Of a stretch of 13,466 nt of DNA, positions 6,248 through 13,466 are shown one piece after another (position 1 is the stretch's first letter; each line of letters opens with the position of its first letter). Under the pieces are notes generated by a model. The model made no database searches and was not told the DNA's origin. It saw nothing but the letters and a program-made list of their open reading frames with translations. Source of the stretch: Bacteroidales bacterium (lineage in GTDB: Bacteria > Bacteroidota > Bacteroidia > Bacteroidales > Azobacteroidaceae); the NCBI GenBank assembly GCA_020860885.1, contig JAJBTS010000091.1, forward strand, positions 1 to 13,466, given 5' to 3'. A program made the translations under genes and the position numbers.

Positions 6248-8083
6248 TCAAAAAGATTGCATTTCGCATAATTTTGTATAATAACCGTTCAGAGAAATCA
6301 GCTCGTTATGAGTTCCTCTTTCCACTATTTTCCCTTCGTTCATCACGCAGATAAGATCTGCATTTTTAATAGTAGAAAGCCTATGCGCTACTACAATAGT
6401 GGTTCTGCTGACCATTAGCTTCTCCAAAGCTTCCTGAACCAGTCGTTCCGACTCCGTATCCAAAGCCGAAGTGGCTTCGTCAAGGATTAAAATCGGAGGA
6501 TTCTTCAGTACAGCCCGGGCAATACTGATCCGTTGACGTTGTCCGCCCGAGAGCTTACATCCCCTATCCCCTATATTCGTATCGAAACCGTTTTCACTCG
6601 CTACAATAAAATCGTACGCATTGGCTATCTTAGCAGCCTCAATCACATCCTCTATTTTTGCATTTTTGACGCCGAAAGCTATGTTATTGAAGAAAGTATC
6701 GTTGAACAGGATGGCTTCCTGATTTACGATTCCCATCAGTTCACGTACATCTTTCACCTTTGCATCGCGTATATCTACTCCGTCGATGGTGATACTTCCT
6801 TCCTGGACATCGTAGAAACGGGGAAGTAAGTCTACCATGGTCGATTTTCCCGAGCCGGATTGTCCGACTAAAGCAACCGTTTTACCATTTGGTATTTCCA
6901 GGTTGACGCCTTTGATTACCCAGTCTTCCCTGTATTTAAACCAAATATCGTTGTAAGAAATCTTGCTGTTCAAAGCGATAGGTTTGGGATTCGCCGGATC
7001 CACAATGGTTGTTTCAGCCAGTAATATCTTGTCGATCCTTTCCATAGAAGCCAGACCTTTTTGAATGGAATAGGCCGCTTTGGATAATTCTTTTGCCGGA
7101 TTGATTAAACCGTAAAAAATAGTCAGGTAATAAATGAATGTACTTCCTTCTATGGAAGAACTGCTCTCATTAAGGATCAGATATCCTCCGTAGCACAACA
7201 CAATAGCAATGGTGACCGTTCCCAACAGCTCGCTCACAGGATGAGCCAATTGCTGCCTGCGGAAAATACGGTTGGTGGTATTCCTGAAAGTATTGTTGCT
7301 CTCCTTGAAACGGCGGGATATTTTATTTTCCGCATTAAAAGCTTTTATAATACGCAAACCGCCCAGGGTTTCTTCTATCTGAGCCATCAAAGCTCCCCAT
7401 TGCTCCTGTCCTAAGAAAGATGTCTTTTTCAGAGATTTACCCACCTGCCCCATGATATATCCGGCAAGAGGAAGCACCAGCAAGACAAAAACAGTAAGTT
7501 GCCAACTGATAATCAACATACCAACCAGATAAATCAATAGCATAACCGGATTCTTAAAAAGCATATCCAGCGAACTCATGATTGAATTTTCCACTTCATT
7601 CACATCCCCGGACATCCTGGCTAATATATCTCCTTTCTTCTCTTCAGAGAAAAAAGCCAAAGGAAGAGAGATAATTTTGTCGTTGATCTGATTCCGTATA
7701 TCCCGCAGCACGCCGGTACGGATAGGGATCATAAAATAAGAAGCGAGGTACATCACTCCCGTACGCATAACCGTTGTAACCACAAGGAAAACTCCCAAAA
7801 GATACAATATATTGACGGGCCCGTAATCGTCCGCAATCTGTGTCATATACCAATTGGTATTATTTTTCAAAGTTTCCTTAAAAGCGCTGATGGAATCAAA
7901 AGAAAGAGGGACATACTCGTATACTTCGTTTCCCACCTTAAACAACAACTCTAAAATGGGTATAATAAAGGAAAAAGATACCAGAAATAAGATCGCTGAA
8001 AGGATATTCATTACGATACTTATGATCAGATATTTTTTATAAGGAGGTACAAACCGTTTAAGTACCTGAATAAAATCTTTCAT
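6248..8083 (-). CDS. ABC exporter half-transporter (MsbA-like, membrane domain fused to ATPase)
   Basis: The 611-aa protein is a complete ABC exporter half-molecule that should work as a homodimer in the inner membrane. The first ~340 residues hold a six-helix membrane domain (clear hydrophobic segments at about 19-45, 91-117, 178-212, 286-305 and 313-327). The ATPase domain has Walker A GQSGSGKS at 407-414, the Q-loop at Q455, the signature LSGGQ at 511-515, Walker B ILILDE at 531-536 and the H-loop H567, all intact. Length and layout match MsbA-like lipid or multidrug exporters. It lacks an N-terminal C39 peptidase domain (the start, MKDFIQVLKRF, leads straight into helix 1), so it is not the expected processor of the double-glycine leader encoded nearby, and the tRNA unit with its own promoter and terminator separates them. 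The substrate (lipid A core, other lipid or drug) cannot be read from sequence. It is divergent from the barrel gene. Confidence 0.9.
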   Translation of the reverse strand: MKDFIQVLKRFVPPYKKYLIISIVMNILSAILFLVSFSFIIPILELLFKVGNEVYEYVPLSFDSISAFKETLKNNTNWYMTQIADDYGPVNILYLLGVFLVVTTVMRTGVMYLASYFMIPIRTGVLRDIRNQINDKIISLPLAFFSEEKKGDILARMSGDVNEVENSIMSSLDMLFKNPVMLLIYLVGMLIISWQLTVFVLLVLPLAGYIMGQVGKSLKKTSFLGQEQWGALMAQIEETLGGLRIIKAFNAENKISRRFKESNNTFRNTTNRIFRRQQLAHPVSELLGTVTIAIVLCYGGYLILNESSSSIEGSTFIYYLTIFYGLINPAKELSKAAYSIQKGLASMERIDKILLAETTIVDPANPKPIALNSKISYNDIWFKYREDWVIKGVNLEIPNGKTVALVGQSGSGKSTMVDLLPRFYDVQEGSITIDGVDIRDAKVKDVRELMGIVNQEAILFNDTFFNNIAFGVKNAKIEDVIEAAKIANAYDFIVASENGFDTNIGDRGCKLSGGQRQRISIARAVLKNPPILILDEATSALDTESERLVQEALEKLMVSRTTIVVAHRLSTIKNADLICVMNEGKIVERGTHNELISLNGYYTKLCEMQSF

Positions 8084-8147
8084 TAGCTTAATTTATAAAA
8101 AAGAGGACGCAAGTTATTACTTATTGTTGAATATAAGGAAAATAATA

Positions 8148-8178
8148 GAAAGATAGCCTTGTTAAATTATCTAAAAAA
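8148..8178 (-). promoter_or_regulatory. Candidate promoter for the ABC exporter
   Basis: The minus strand has TTTT (8178-8175), a 19-nt gap and TATCTTTC (8155-8148). Each box is one base from the TTTG/TAnnTTTG consensus and the spacing is right. The transcript leader would be about 60 nt. Moderate to weak. Confidence 0.35.
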
Positions 8179-8197
8179 AATATTTCCTGTTAAACCT

Positions 8198-8228
8198 TTT
8201 GTTTTTTTCACTGTCTGAACTAACGTAT
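8198..8228 (+). promoter_or_regulatory. Weak candidate promoter for the outer membrane protein gene
   Basis: TTTG at 8198-8201 is followed after 19 nt by TAACGTAT at 8221-8228. The first box and spacing match the Bacteroidota consensus, but the -7 box agrees only at its TA and one other base. It would give a leader of about 20 nt before the ATG at 8256. The 172-bp divergent gap 8084-8255 must hold promoters for both flanking genes. Confidence 0.22.
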
Positions 8229-8255
8229 ATCATTAACTAAATTAAGGCAAATTAT

Positions 8256-11171
8256 ATGAAAATTTTTGGGAATATCCTAATTTTCTTTCTCTGCGCTGTT
8301 TCCGTTTTCGGTCAGGGAAATATATCTCTATCAGGAACGATATTAGACAAAACCGAGGAAGCACCTATCATCGGAGGGACTGTAGAACTACTGAATCCTA
8401 AAGACAGTACAGTAATAACCGGAGCTATCAGTGACGTAAACGGGATTTTCTCCATGCCGAATCTGTCTTCCGGAAAGTATATTCTCAAATTTTCTTATCT
8501 CGGCTTTAATGAGCTGACTCAAAACCTCAGCCTTTCTGGCAACCGACCCGCTATGAATGTCGGGAAGGTATATCTCGAACCCAATACCATTTTGCTGAGT
8601 GAGGCCGTTATAGATGGTAAAAAACCGGAAGTTATCGTTAAAAACGATACCATTGAATACGATGCGGCGTCTTATAAAGTAACAGAAAATGCAGTGGTGG
8701 AAGATCTTTTGAAAAGGCTTCCGGGTGTAGAGGTGGATACGGATGGTAAAATTACCGTGAACGGCAAAGAAGTTAAAAAGTTCCTTATCGAGGATAAGGA
8801 ATTCTTCTCGGACGACCCACAGGTCGCTTCCAAGAACCTTCCCGCAGAAATGGTTGAAAAACTTCAGGTCGTAGACCGCAAGTCGGAAACCGCCCGGTTG
8901 ACGGGATTTGACGACGGAGAAGAAGAAACGATCATCAACCTCACGGTTAAGCCCGGGATGAAAAAAGGAACCATGGGAAATGCTTTTGTGGGAGCCGGAA
9001 CCGACCTTGCCGATGATAACGATGTGCGATACAGAGGAGCGGGGTTCCTGAACCGGATGCAGGGAAATGACCGTTATACCGTAATTGCAGGTATTAATAA
9101 CAACAATAATATGGGAGCAGGCGATCTGGGCGCTCAACAGTTCGGAGGTATGAGGACCCGGAGAGGATCCGGCGGTATCACCGAAACGACAAACCTTATG
9201 GTCAGCATGGATAAAGAATTATGGTCGAATGCAACGTTGAACGGTGATATACGATACACCGGACTGGACCGGTTATCACGGACCATCACGGAAGAAGCTA
9301 CTTTATCGGAAGAAAGATCGCAGCTAGACAAAAGCAATTCCATGAACAATTACCTGTCGGATGCTATTTCTACCAATTTCAGGTTTGAATGGAAACCCGA
9401 CACACTGAATACCCTTATCGTACGTCCTAATTTCTCCTACAATAAAAGCAAAAGTTTTGAAACAAGTACCTTATACCGTTCTAATTTCGATACGGGAAAT
9501 ATGATCCTGGACGAATATCAGTCGGCTAAAGCGAAAGGTGAAGGGTACCGGTTCGGAGGAAATCTGGAATATGCTCATAAGTTCGCCAAACCCGGCCGGG
9601 TATTTAGTTTATCTTTAAGGGGAAATTACAATGACAGCTATTCTTATGAAAACAATTTCAACAGGAGTATACGGTTCTCGGACGACAACGAAGAGACAGA
9701 AACCATTCAAAACAGACGGGATGAAAACGATAATACCAGCAATTCTTTAAGAGGAACGGTAACTTGGGTAGAACCTTTAGGAAATAGCAATTTCATTCAA
9801 GGTTCTTACCGGATATCTTATACGGATACCAAGAATATAAACAGCACCTACGACCTTTGGAGAGACCTGGAAGATTACGATCCTTTGCTGGTCAATTCTT
9901 TATTAGCCAATGATTCCATAGCAACCTTAGTACTGGACCAGAGCCGTAGTACGTTGCGGGATGCGTTGGAACAACGGATCTCCGTAAGCTTCAAAGCCAT
10001 CCGGGAGAAATACAATTACACCATCGGTTTTAATATCGACCCTTCCAATTCGCTGAATGAAACTTATCAGCCTTTTGCAAGCCAGATAGAACCGATCACT
10101 TATATGTACGACAGGCGTTTGCCGAATGTAATGGGCGATTCCCTGTTTTATTCCGTAGAACAAAACGTAGTCAATTTTTCACCGGTTATTAATTTCAATT
10201 ATTTATTAGGACCCAGATCCAATATCCGCATCGATTATGAAGGTGAAACCAATCAGCCTTCAGCCAATCAATTGAGGGATTACATTGATATGTCGCGCCC
10301 CAACAATTGGGTAGAAGGGAATCCGAATCTTAAACCGAGTTACAGGAACTCTCTTCGTGCTCGTTTCATGAAATACATAACAGAGTCACAGCTCTCCTAT
10401 AATATTTCTGTTAACGGAGATTTCTCTACGAATGATATTGTTTCGGTCATGGTTTTACTGGACGATGGAGTGCGCTTAACCCAATACAAAAATGTAAATG
10501 GCAACTGGAACGTAAGCGCCAGGGGAGGGTTTAATATGCCTCTCAGAAACAAGAAATTCACCATCGGCAGCTTTTCTTCGTTAAGTTACCGGAACCAGAA
10601 GTCGTACGTTAACAGCAATGAGAACACGATGAAGAATTTCCAGGGCCGTATTTCCGCCAATGCAAACTACCGTTCAGATCTGTTCGATATAGGCATCCGG
10701 GCCAATTTCAACTACAACGATATCCATTATACCATACAGCCGGAAAAAAATCAGCAGACTTACAATTACGGCGTAGGCGGCTTTACCACCTGGTATTTGC
10801 CTTACAACTGGGTAATCGAAAGCGATATCAACTGGACAGACCGTGCAGGATACGCCTCCGGGTTCAATATCCCTGAAGTGATGTGGAATGCTTCAGTAAC
10901 CAAACAAATATTTAATAATACGAATGGAACCGGTTCTCTGAAATTCGATATTTACGATATTCTTCAGGACAGGAACAGTATCTCCGCCTCTTACACGGAT
11001 AACGGATATAAGACCACGGATTCGAACGCTATTCCCAGCTATTTTATGTGCAGCTTCATTTATAAGTTTACCTTTTTCCCAAAATCCTCCGGTTCTGGCA
11101 ACAGCGAGGGAGAGCCGAGACGCGGACCCGGCGAAGGGGGCGGCCGCAGAGGAGGGCCTCCGATGTTCTAA
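8256..11171 (+). CDS. Outer membrane beta-barrel protein (TonB-dependent-receptor-like, CarboxypepD_reg plus plug plus barrel)
   Basis: The 971-aa protein carries a Sec signal peptide (MKIFGNILIFFLCAVSVFGQ, cut after Q20). Residues about 22-110 form a carboxypeptidase regulatory-like beta-sandwich (SGTILDKTEEAPIIGGTV, then DVNGIFSMPNL and YLGF). Residues about 113-235 form a plug-like domain (AVVEDLLKRLPGVEVD, KKFLIEDKEFF, AEMVEKLQVVDR). About 240-945 is a long run of alternating-polarity strands rich in Tyr, Asn and Arg, typical of an outer membrane barrel. The final strand, CSFIYKFTFF, is followed by a 28-residue Gly/Arg/Pro-rich tail ending GGRRGGPPMF. The layout fits the 'outer membrane beta-barrel family' relatives of TonB-dependent receptors. 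It has no SusC signature and no SusD gene follows, so polysaccharide uptake is not indicated, and the substrate is unknown. It is monocistronic, and its stop codon overlaps that of the convergent porX by 4 nt. Confidence 0.88.
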   Translation: MKIFGNILIFFLCAVSVFGQGNISLSGTILDKTEEAPIIGGTVELLNPKDSTVITGAISDVNGIFSMPNLSSGKYILKFSYLGFNELTQNLSLSGNRPAMNVGKVYLEPNTILLSEAVIDGKKPEVIVKNDTIEYDAASYKVTENAVVEDLLKRLPGVEVDTDGKITVNGKEVKKFLIEDKEFFSDDPQVASKNLPAEMVEKLQVVDRKSETARLTGFDDGEEETIINLTVKPGMKKGTMGNAFVGAGTDLADDNDVRYRGAGFLNRMQGNDRYTVIAGINNNNNMGAGDLGAQQFGGMRTRRGSGGITETTNLMVSMDKELWSNATLNGDIRYTGLDRLSRTITEEATLSEERSQLDKSNSMNNYLSDAISTNFRFEWKPDTLNTLIVRPNFSYNKSKSFETSTLYRSNFDTGNMILDEYQSAKAKGEGYRFGGNLEYAHKFAKPGRVFSLSLRGNYNDSYSYENNFNRSIRFSDDNEETETIQNRRDENDNTSNSLRGTVTWVEPLGNSNFIQGSYRISYTDTKNINSTYDLWRDLEDYDPLLVNSLLANDSIATLVLDQSRSTLRDALEQRISVSFKAIREKYNYTIGFNIDPSNSLNETYQPFASQIEPITYMYDRRLPNVMGDSLFYSVEQNVVNFSPVINFNYLLGPRSNIRIDYEGETNQPSANQLRDYIDMSRPNNWVEGNPNLKPSYRNSLRARFMKYITESQLSYNISVNGDFSTNDIVSVMVLLDDGVRLTQYKNVNGNWNVSARGGFNMPLRNKKFTIGSFSSLSYRNQKSYVNSNENTMKNFQGRISANANYRSDLFDIGIRANFNYNDIHYTIQPEKNQQTYNYGVGGFTTWYLPYNWVIESDINWTDRAGYASGFNIPEVMWNASVTKQIFNNTNGTGSLKFDIYDILQDRNSISASYTDNGYKTTDSNAIPSYFMCSFIYKFTFFPKSSGSGNSEGEPRRGPGEGGGRRGGPPMF

Positions 11172-12721
11172 GACTTAGGTTCCAAAGTAATTAAAGGAAC
11201 CATCATTTCTTCCATGGAGATACCTCCATGCTGGAAAGTATCTTTATAATAAGAGACGTAGTAATTGTAGTTGTTAGGATAAGCAAAGAAATTATCATTC
11301 AAAGCAAAAACATACTTTGTACTGACATTGGGAGCAGGTAATCCGAACTTATGGGGATTGGATATCTCGTATACTTCTTTCGGATTGTAAGCCAGATTCT
11401 TTCCTAATTTATATCTTAAATTCGTATTTGTATTCCTATCGCCTACGACTTTAATAGGATCGTTCACGCGAATGGTTCCATGATCGGTAGTCAGGATCAC
11501 TTTACAGCCTCTTTCCGCTATTTTACGGAACAATTCCCGGGCTGTGGAGTGTTTGAACCAGGAACGAGTCAACGAACGGTAAGCCGCTTCCGTGGATGCC
11601 AGTTCCCGCACCATCTTGGATTCCGTACGCGCATGCGACAACATATCGACAAAGTTGAGGACAATAACATTCAACTGGTAATTTTCCAACTGCTTAAAGT
11701 TTTGCAACAGTTTCTCTCCGTAGCTGGATTCGTTTATTTTATGATAAGAGAAGGTATATCTTTTTCTGAAACGGTCGAGCTGTGTTTGAATAAGGGGAGC
11801 TTCGTTCAGGTTTTTTCCTTCTTCCGATTCTTCATCGACCCACAAATCAGGGAACATTTTCTCTATTTGGGAAGGCATCAGTCCGGAGAAGATAGCATTC
11901 CGGGCGTACTGAGTCGCTGTCGGTAAAATAGAGAAATAAAGATCTTCATTAAAGGTAAAAAACTCAGCCAATATATCACTTACTTCCCGCCACTGGTCCA
12001 GACGGAAATTATCTATCAAAACGAAGAATATCTCTTCTCCTTTGTCCAGCAAAGGGAATAATTTCGATTTGAAGATGTCGGGGCTTATAACAGGCCTGTC
12101 AGGGAAGTCCGGATTCTGTATCCATTTCTCATAATTCTTTTTTATGAACTTACTAAAAACCTGGTTGGCTTCCTGTTTTTGCGTGCGTAACAAATCGGCC
12201 ATCCCTGTCTGGGAAGCTTCCAGCTCGAGTTCCCAATACACCAATTTCTTGTACACCTCTTTCCAATCGTCGGTAGTAAAAGAATCGTTGATTTGCATTC
12301 CGATTTTCATGAATTCCTGTTGATAACCGGAAGTCATAGCTTTCGTAATGATCTCATTCTGATGAAGATTCTTTTTTATAGAAAGCAAGATCTGATTCGG
12401 ATTTACCGGTTTGATCAGGTAATCCGCTATTTTGCTTCCTATCGCCTGGTTCATGATTCCTTCATCTTCGCTTTTAGTGATCATGATAACAGGTACGGTC
12501 GGACTCAGTTCTTTAATAAGAGCCAGAGTCTCCAGTCCGCTTAATCCGGGCATATTTTCATCCAGGAAGATCAGGTCGAACGTTTCTTCTTTCACGCAGT
12601 CGATAGCATCCTGACCGCTGCATACCGTTACCACTTCATACCCTTTATCTTCGAGAAATAAAATGTGAGGCTTCAGTAAATCAATTTCATCGTCTGCCCA
12701 CAAAACCCGGTCTTTCTTCAT
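11168..12721 (-). CDS. porX: PorX-type response regulator: receiver domain plus PglZ domain
   Basis: The 517-aa protein has a receiver domain at about 1-120, with the acidic pair D10-D11, phospho-acceptor D54 (FLDENMPG), T82 and K104 (IKP). A helical linker follows, then a PglZ domain of the alkaline-phosphatase superfamily at about 205-510. Likely metal ligands are visible: D237 and D242 (LIDNFRLDQW), Thr in PTATQYARN (266-274) at the nucleophile position, D359/H363 (FVDMLSHAR), D413-H414 (TTDHGT) and H498 (FQHGGIS). This architecture and length match PorX, which with the sensor PorY controls type IX secretion genes in Porphyromonas; its PglZ domain is reported to have phosphodiesterase activity. 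The active site looks intact. No DNA-binding domain is present. The gene follows a coiled-coil gene by 3 bp. porY and the type IX secretion genes are not in the window, so the regulated pathway here is unproven. Confidence 0.92.
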   Translation of the reverse strand: MKKDRVLWADDEIDLLKPHILFLEDKGYEVVTVCSGQDAIDCVKEETFDLIFLDENMPGLSGLETLALIKELSPTVPVIMITKSEDEGIMNQAIGSKIADYLIKPVNPNQILLSIKKNLHQNEIITKAMTSGYQQEFMKIGMQINDSFTTDDWKEVYKKLVYWELELEASQTGMADLLRTQKQEANQVFSKFIKKNYEKWIQNPDFPDRPVISPDIFKSKLFPLLDKGEEIFFVLIDNFRLDQWREVSDILAEFFTFNEDLYFSILPTATQYARNAIFSGLMPSQIEKMFPDLWVDEESEEGKNLNEAPLIQTQLDRFRKRYTFSYHKINESSYGEKLLQNFKQLENYQLNVIVLNFVDMLSHARTESKMVRELASTEAAYRSLTRSWFKHSTARELFRKIAERGCKVILTTDHGTIRVNDPIKVVGDRNTNTNLRYKLGKNLAYNPKEVYEISNPHKFGLPAPNVSTKYVFALNDNFFAYPNNYNYYVSYYKDTFQHGGISMEEMMVPLITLEPKS

Positions 12722-12724
12722 ATT

Positions 12725-13438
12725 TTATTTATTTTTAGCGTCTACTTTTTGTCGTTCTCTTAATTTCTGAGCTTCTAACTTTTCCTGTTCCCGTCTTTTG
12801 CGGGCCTCTTCTTTTTCCATCTCTCTTTGTTTCTTTTGCTCTTCCGTCAGCTGCTGGGCTTTCTTTTTCTCTAATTCGCGTTGGACACGGGTTTCCTCAC
12901 GGAGTTTTTCCCTTTCCGCCTTTTGTTCATCTCTCAGCTTCTGAGCTTCCAGCCTTTCGAGTTCCTTTTTTTTCTGGGCATCTATTTTCTCCTGCTGTAT
13001 ACGCTTTCTTTCGTTTTCTTTTTCCTGCTGTATACGCTTTCTCTCCTCTTCTTTAGCTTTCTGCTCCGCCTTTTTCTGACTAGCTATTTCCTCTTGTTGC
13101 CTTTTTCTTTCTCTTTCCAATGCTTTTTCCTCTTCCTTTCTTTGCTTTTCAAGTTCTTTTTGCTCTTTTTCCCTTTGTTTAGCCAATTCCCGGAGAGCTT
13201 TCTCTTCCTCTTCCTTTTCTTTCTTCAACTGTTTTTGCTGTTCTTTTTCCAACCGCTCCTGCTCTTTTGCATATTCGTCGATAGGATTAGACTTTTTACG
13301 TTTGAAAAGATCACGGATACCACGAACGGGATCATTCATAATATCATCCACTTTATCACTTACATCATGAACAGCTTCCGAGGTTTTGGCGAACTTGTGG
13401 GCTGCGTGTTGGACAAGTTGTTCCTGTTTGTGTTCCAT
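12725..13438 (-). CDS. Highly charged coiled-coil protein upstream of porX (5' end may lie outside the window)
   Basis: The 237-aa product from the ATG at 13438 has a normal-looking N-terminal part (about 1-58, with DKVDDIMNDPVRGIRDLFKR). From about 57 to the end it is an almost unbroken Glu/Lys/Arg/Gln-rich helix, a long coiled coil or single alpha-helix like the TolA middle region. No signal peptide or membrane helix is visible. The frame stays open upstream of the ATG to the window edge (ACA AAA TCC GTA ... CCC ATG, no stop), so the real start could be earlier and a membrane anchor cannot be excluded. The stop is 3 bp before the porX start, so the genes are almost certainly co-transcribed and perhaps translationally coupled. 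I do not recognise a family. Database hits to TolA-like proteins would reflect composition more than homology. A scaffold role near PorX is inference. Confidence 0.7.
   Translation of the reverse strand: MEHKQEQLVQHAAHKFAKTSEAVHDVSDKVDDIMNDPVRGIRDLFKRKKSNPIDEYAKEQERLEKEQQKQLKKEKEEEEKALRELAKQREKEQKELEKQRKEEEKALERERKRQQEEIASQKKAEQKAKEEERKRIQQEKENERKRIQQEKIDAQKKKELERLEAQKLRDEQKAEREKLREETRVQRELEKKKAQQLTEEQKKQREMEKEEARKRREQEKLEAQKLRERQKVDAKNK
12990..13043 (-). repeat. 33-bp-period tandem repeat inside the coiled-coil gene
   Basis: TCCTGCTGTATACGCTTTCT occurs at 12990-13009 and 13023-13042, 33 bp apart. It codes for two copies of the 11-residue unit ERKRIQQEK plus two variable residues. An 11-residue (hendecad) period is compatible with a continuous helix, so the repeat lengthens the coiled coil without breaking its register. 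Confidence 0.75.
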
Positions 13439-13466
13439 GGGGGATTGTTGAGTTACGGATTTTGTA

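Noticed and set aside
8388..9137. A 249-codon minus-strand ORF within the barrel gene
   Set aside because: It is fully antisense to a well-supported outer membrane protein, shows no domain-like sequence and is explained by codon use on the opposite strand.
8256..11171. SusC-type polysaccharide utilisation locus
   Set aside because: No SusD partner or glycoside hydrolase is nearby and the next gene is convergent porX.
11480..11926. A 148-codon plus-strand ORF
   Set aside because: It is antisense to the PglZ domain of porX, has no recognisable motif and no start context.
1..13466. CRISPR array, insertion sequence or prophage genes
   Set aside because: No spaced direct repeats, transposase motif, terminal inverted repeats or phage genes were seen.

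Overview
The window looks like a chromosomal segment from a Bacteroidales bacterium (Bacteroides/Parabacteroides/Dysgonomonas-like; the genus is not resolved). Reasons: moderately AT-rich DNA; genes with little Shine-Dalgarno signal; a textbook Bacteroidota promoter (TTTG-N19-TATCTTTG) in front of a tRNA pair; a PorX-type response regulator with a PglZ output domain; a carboxypeptidase-regulatory-domain/plug/barrel outer membrane protein; and signal peptides ending in ..SAQ or ..FGQ.

Layout. (1) 100-984 (+): a single-gene fusion of a nucleotidyltransferase (MNT) and a HEPN domain. (2) 1029-5667 (-): a tight five-gene run with gaps of 24, 36, 55 and 6 bp. In transcription order it holds a secreted protein of unknown function, a double-glycine-leader protein whose exported part carries a papain/C39-like Cys-His-Asp set, a LanC-like protein without visible zinc ligands, a GT-B glycosyltransferase and a GT-A glycosyltransferase. 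It resembles the 'GG-Bacteroidales' peptide neighbourhoods, but no radical SAM enzyme and no C39 peptidase-transporter is present here. This is the most interesting part of the window. (3) 5668-5999: a geneless stretch with possible promoters, one doubtful 30-codon ORF and a good terminator. (4) 6000-6229 (-): a dicistronic tRNA-Gly(GCC)/tRNA-Leu(UAA) unit with a consensus promoter and terminator. (5) 6248-8083 (-): an MsbA-type ABC half-transporter, divergent from (6) 8256-11171 (+), a 971-aa outer membrane beta-barrel protein with a Gly/Arg/Pro-rich tail. (7) 11168-13438 (-): porX preceded by a charged coiled-coil gene only 3 bp upstream. porX and the barrel gene converge with a 4-nt overlap of their stop codons.

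How the genes may work together. Regions 4 to 7 look like core genome: translation, envelope lipid or drug export, an outer membrane protein and PorXY signalling. Region 2 looks like an accessory secreted-product cassette. A C39-type transporter elsewhere could cut the 30-residue leader after Gly29-Gly30 and export a roughly 173-aa papain-like protein. The LanC-like protein and the two glycosyltransferases could modify it or the cell surface, and the signal-peptide protein at the head of the operon could be a partner or immunity factor. The gene order and motifs are seen directly; the joint function is inference.
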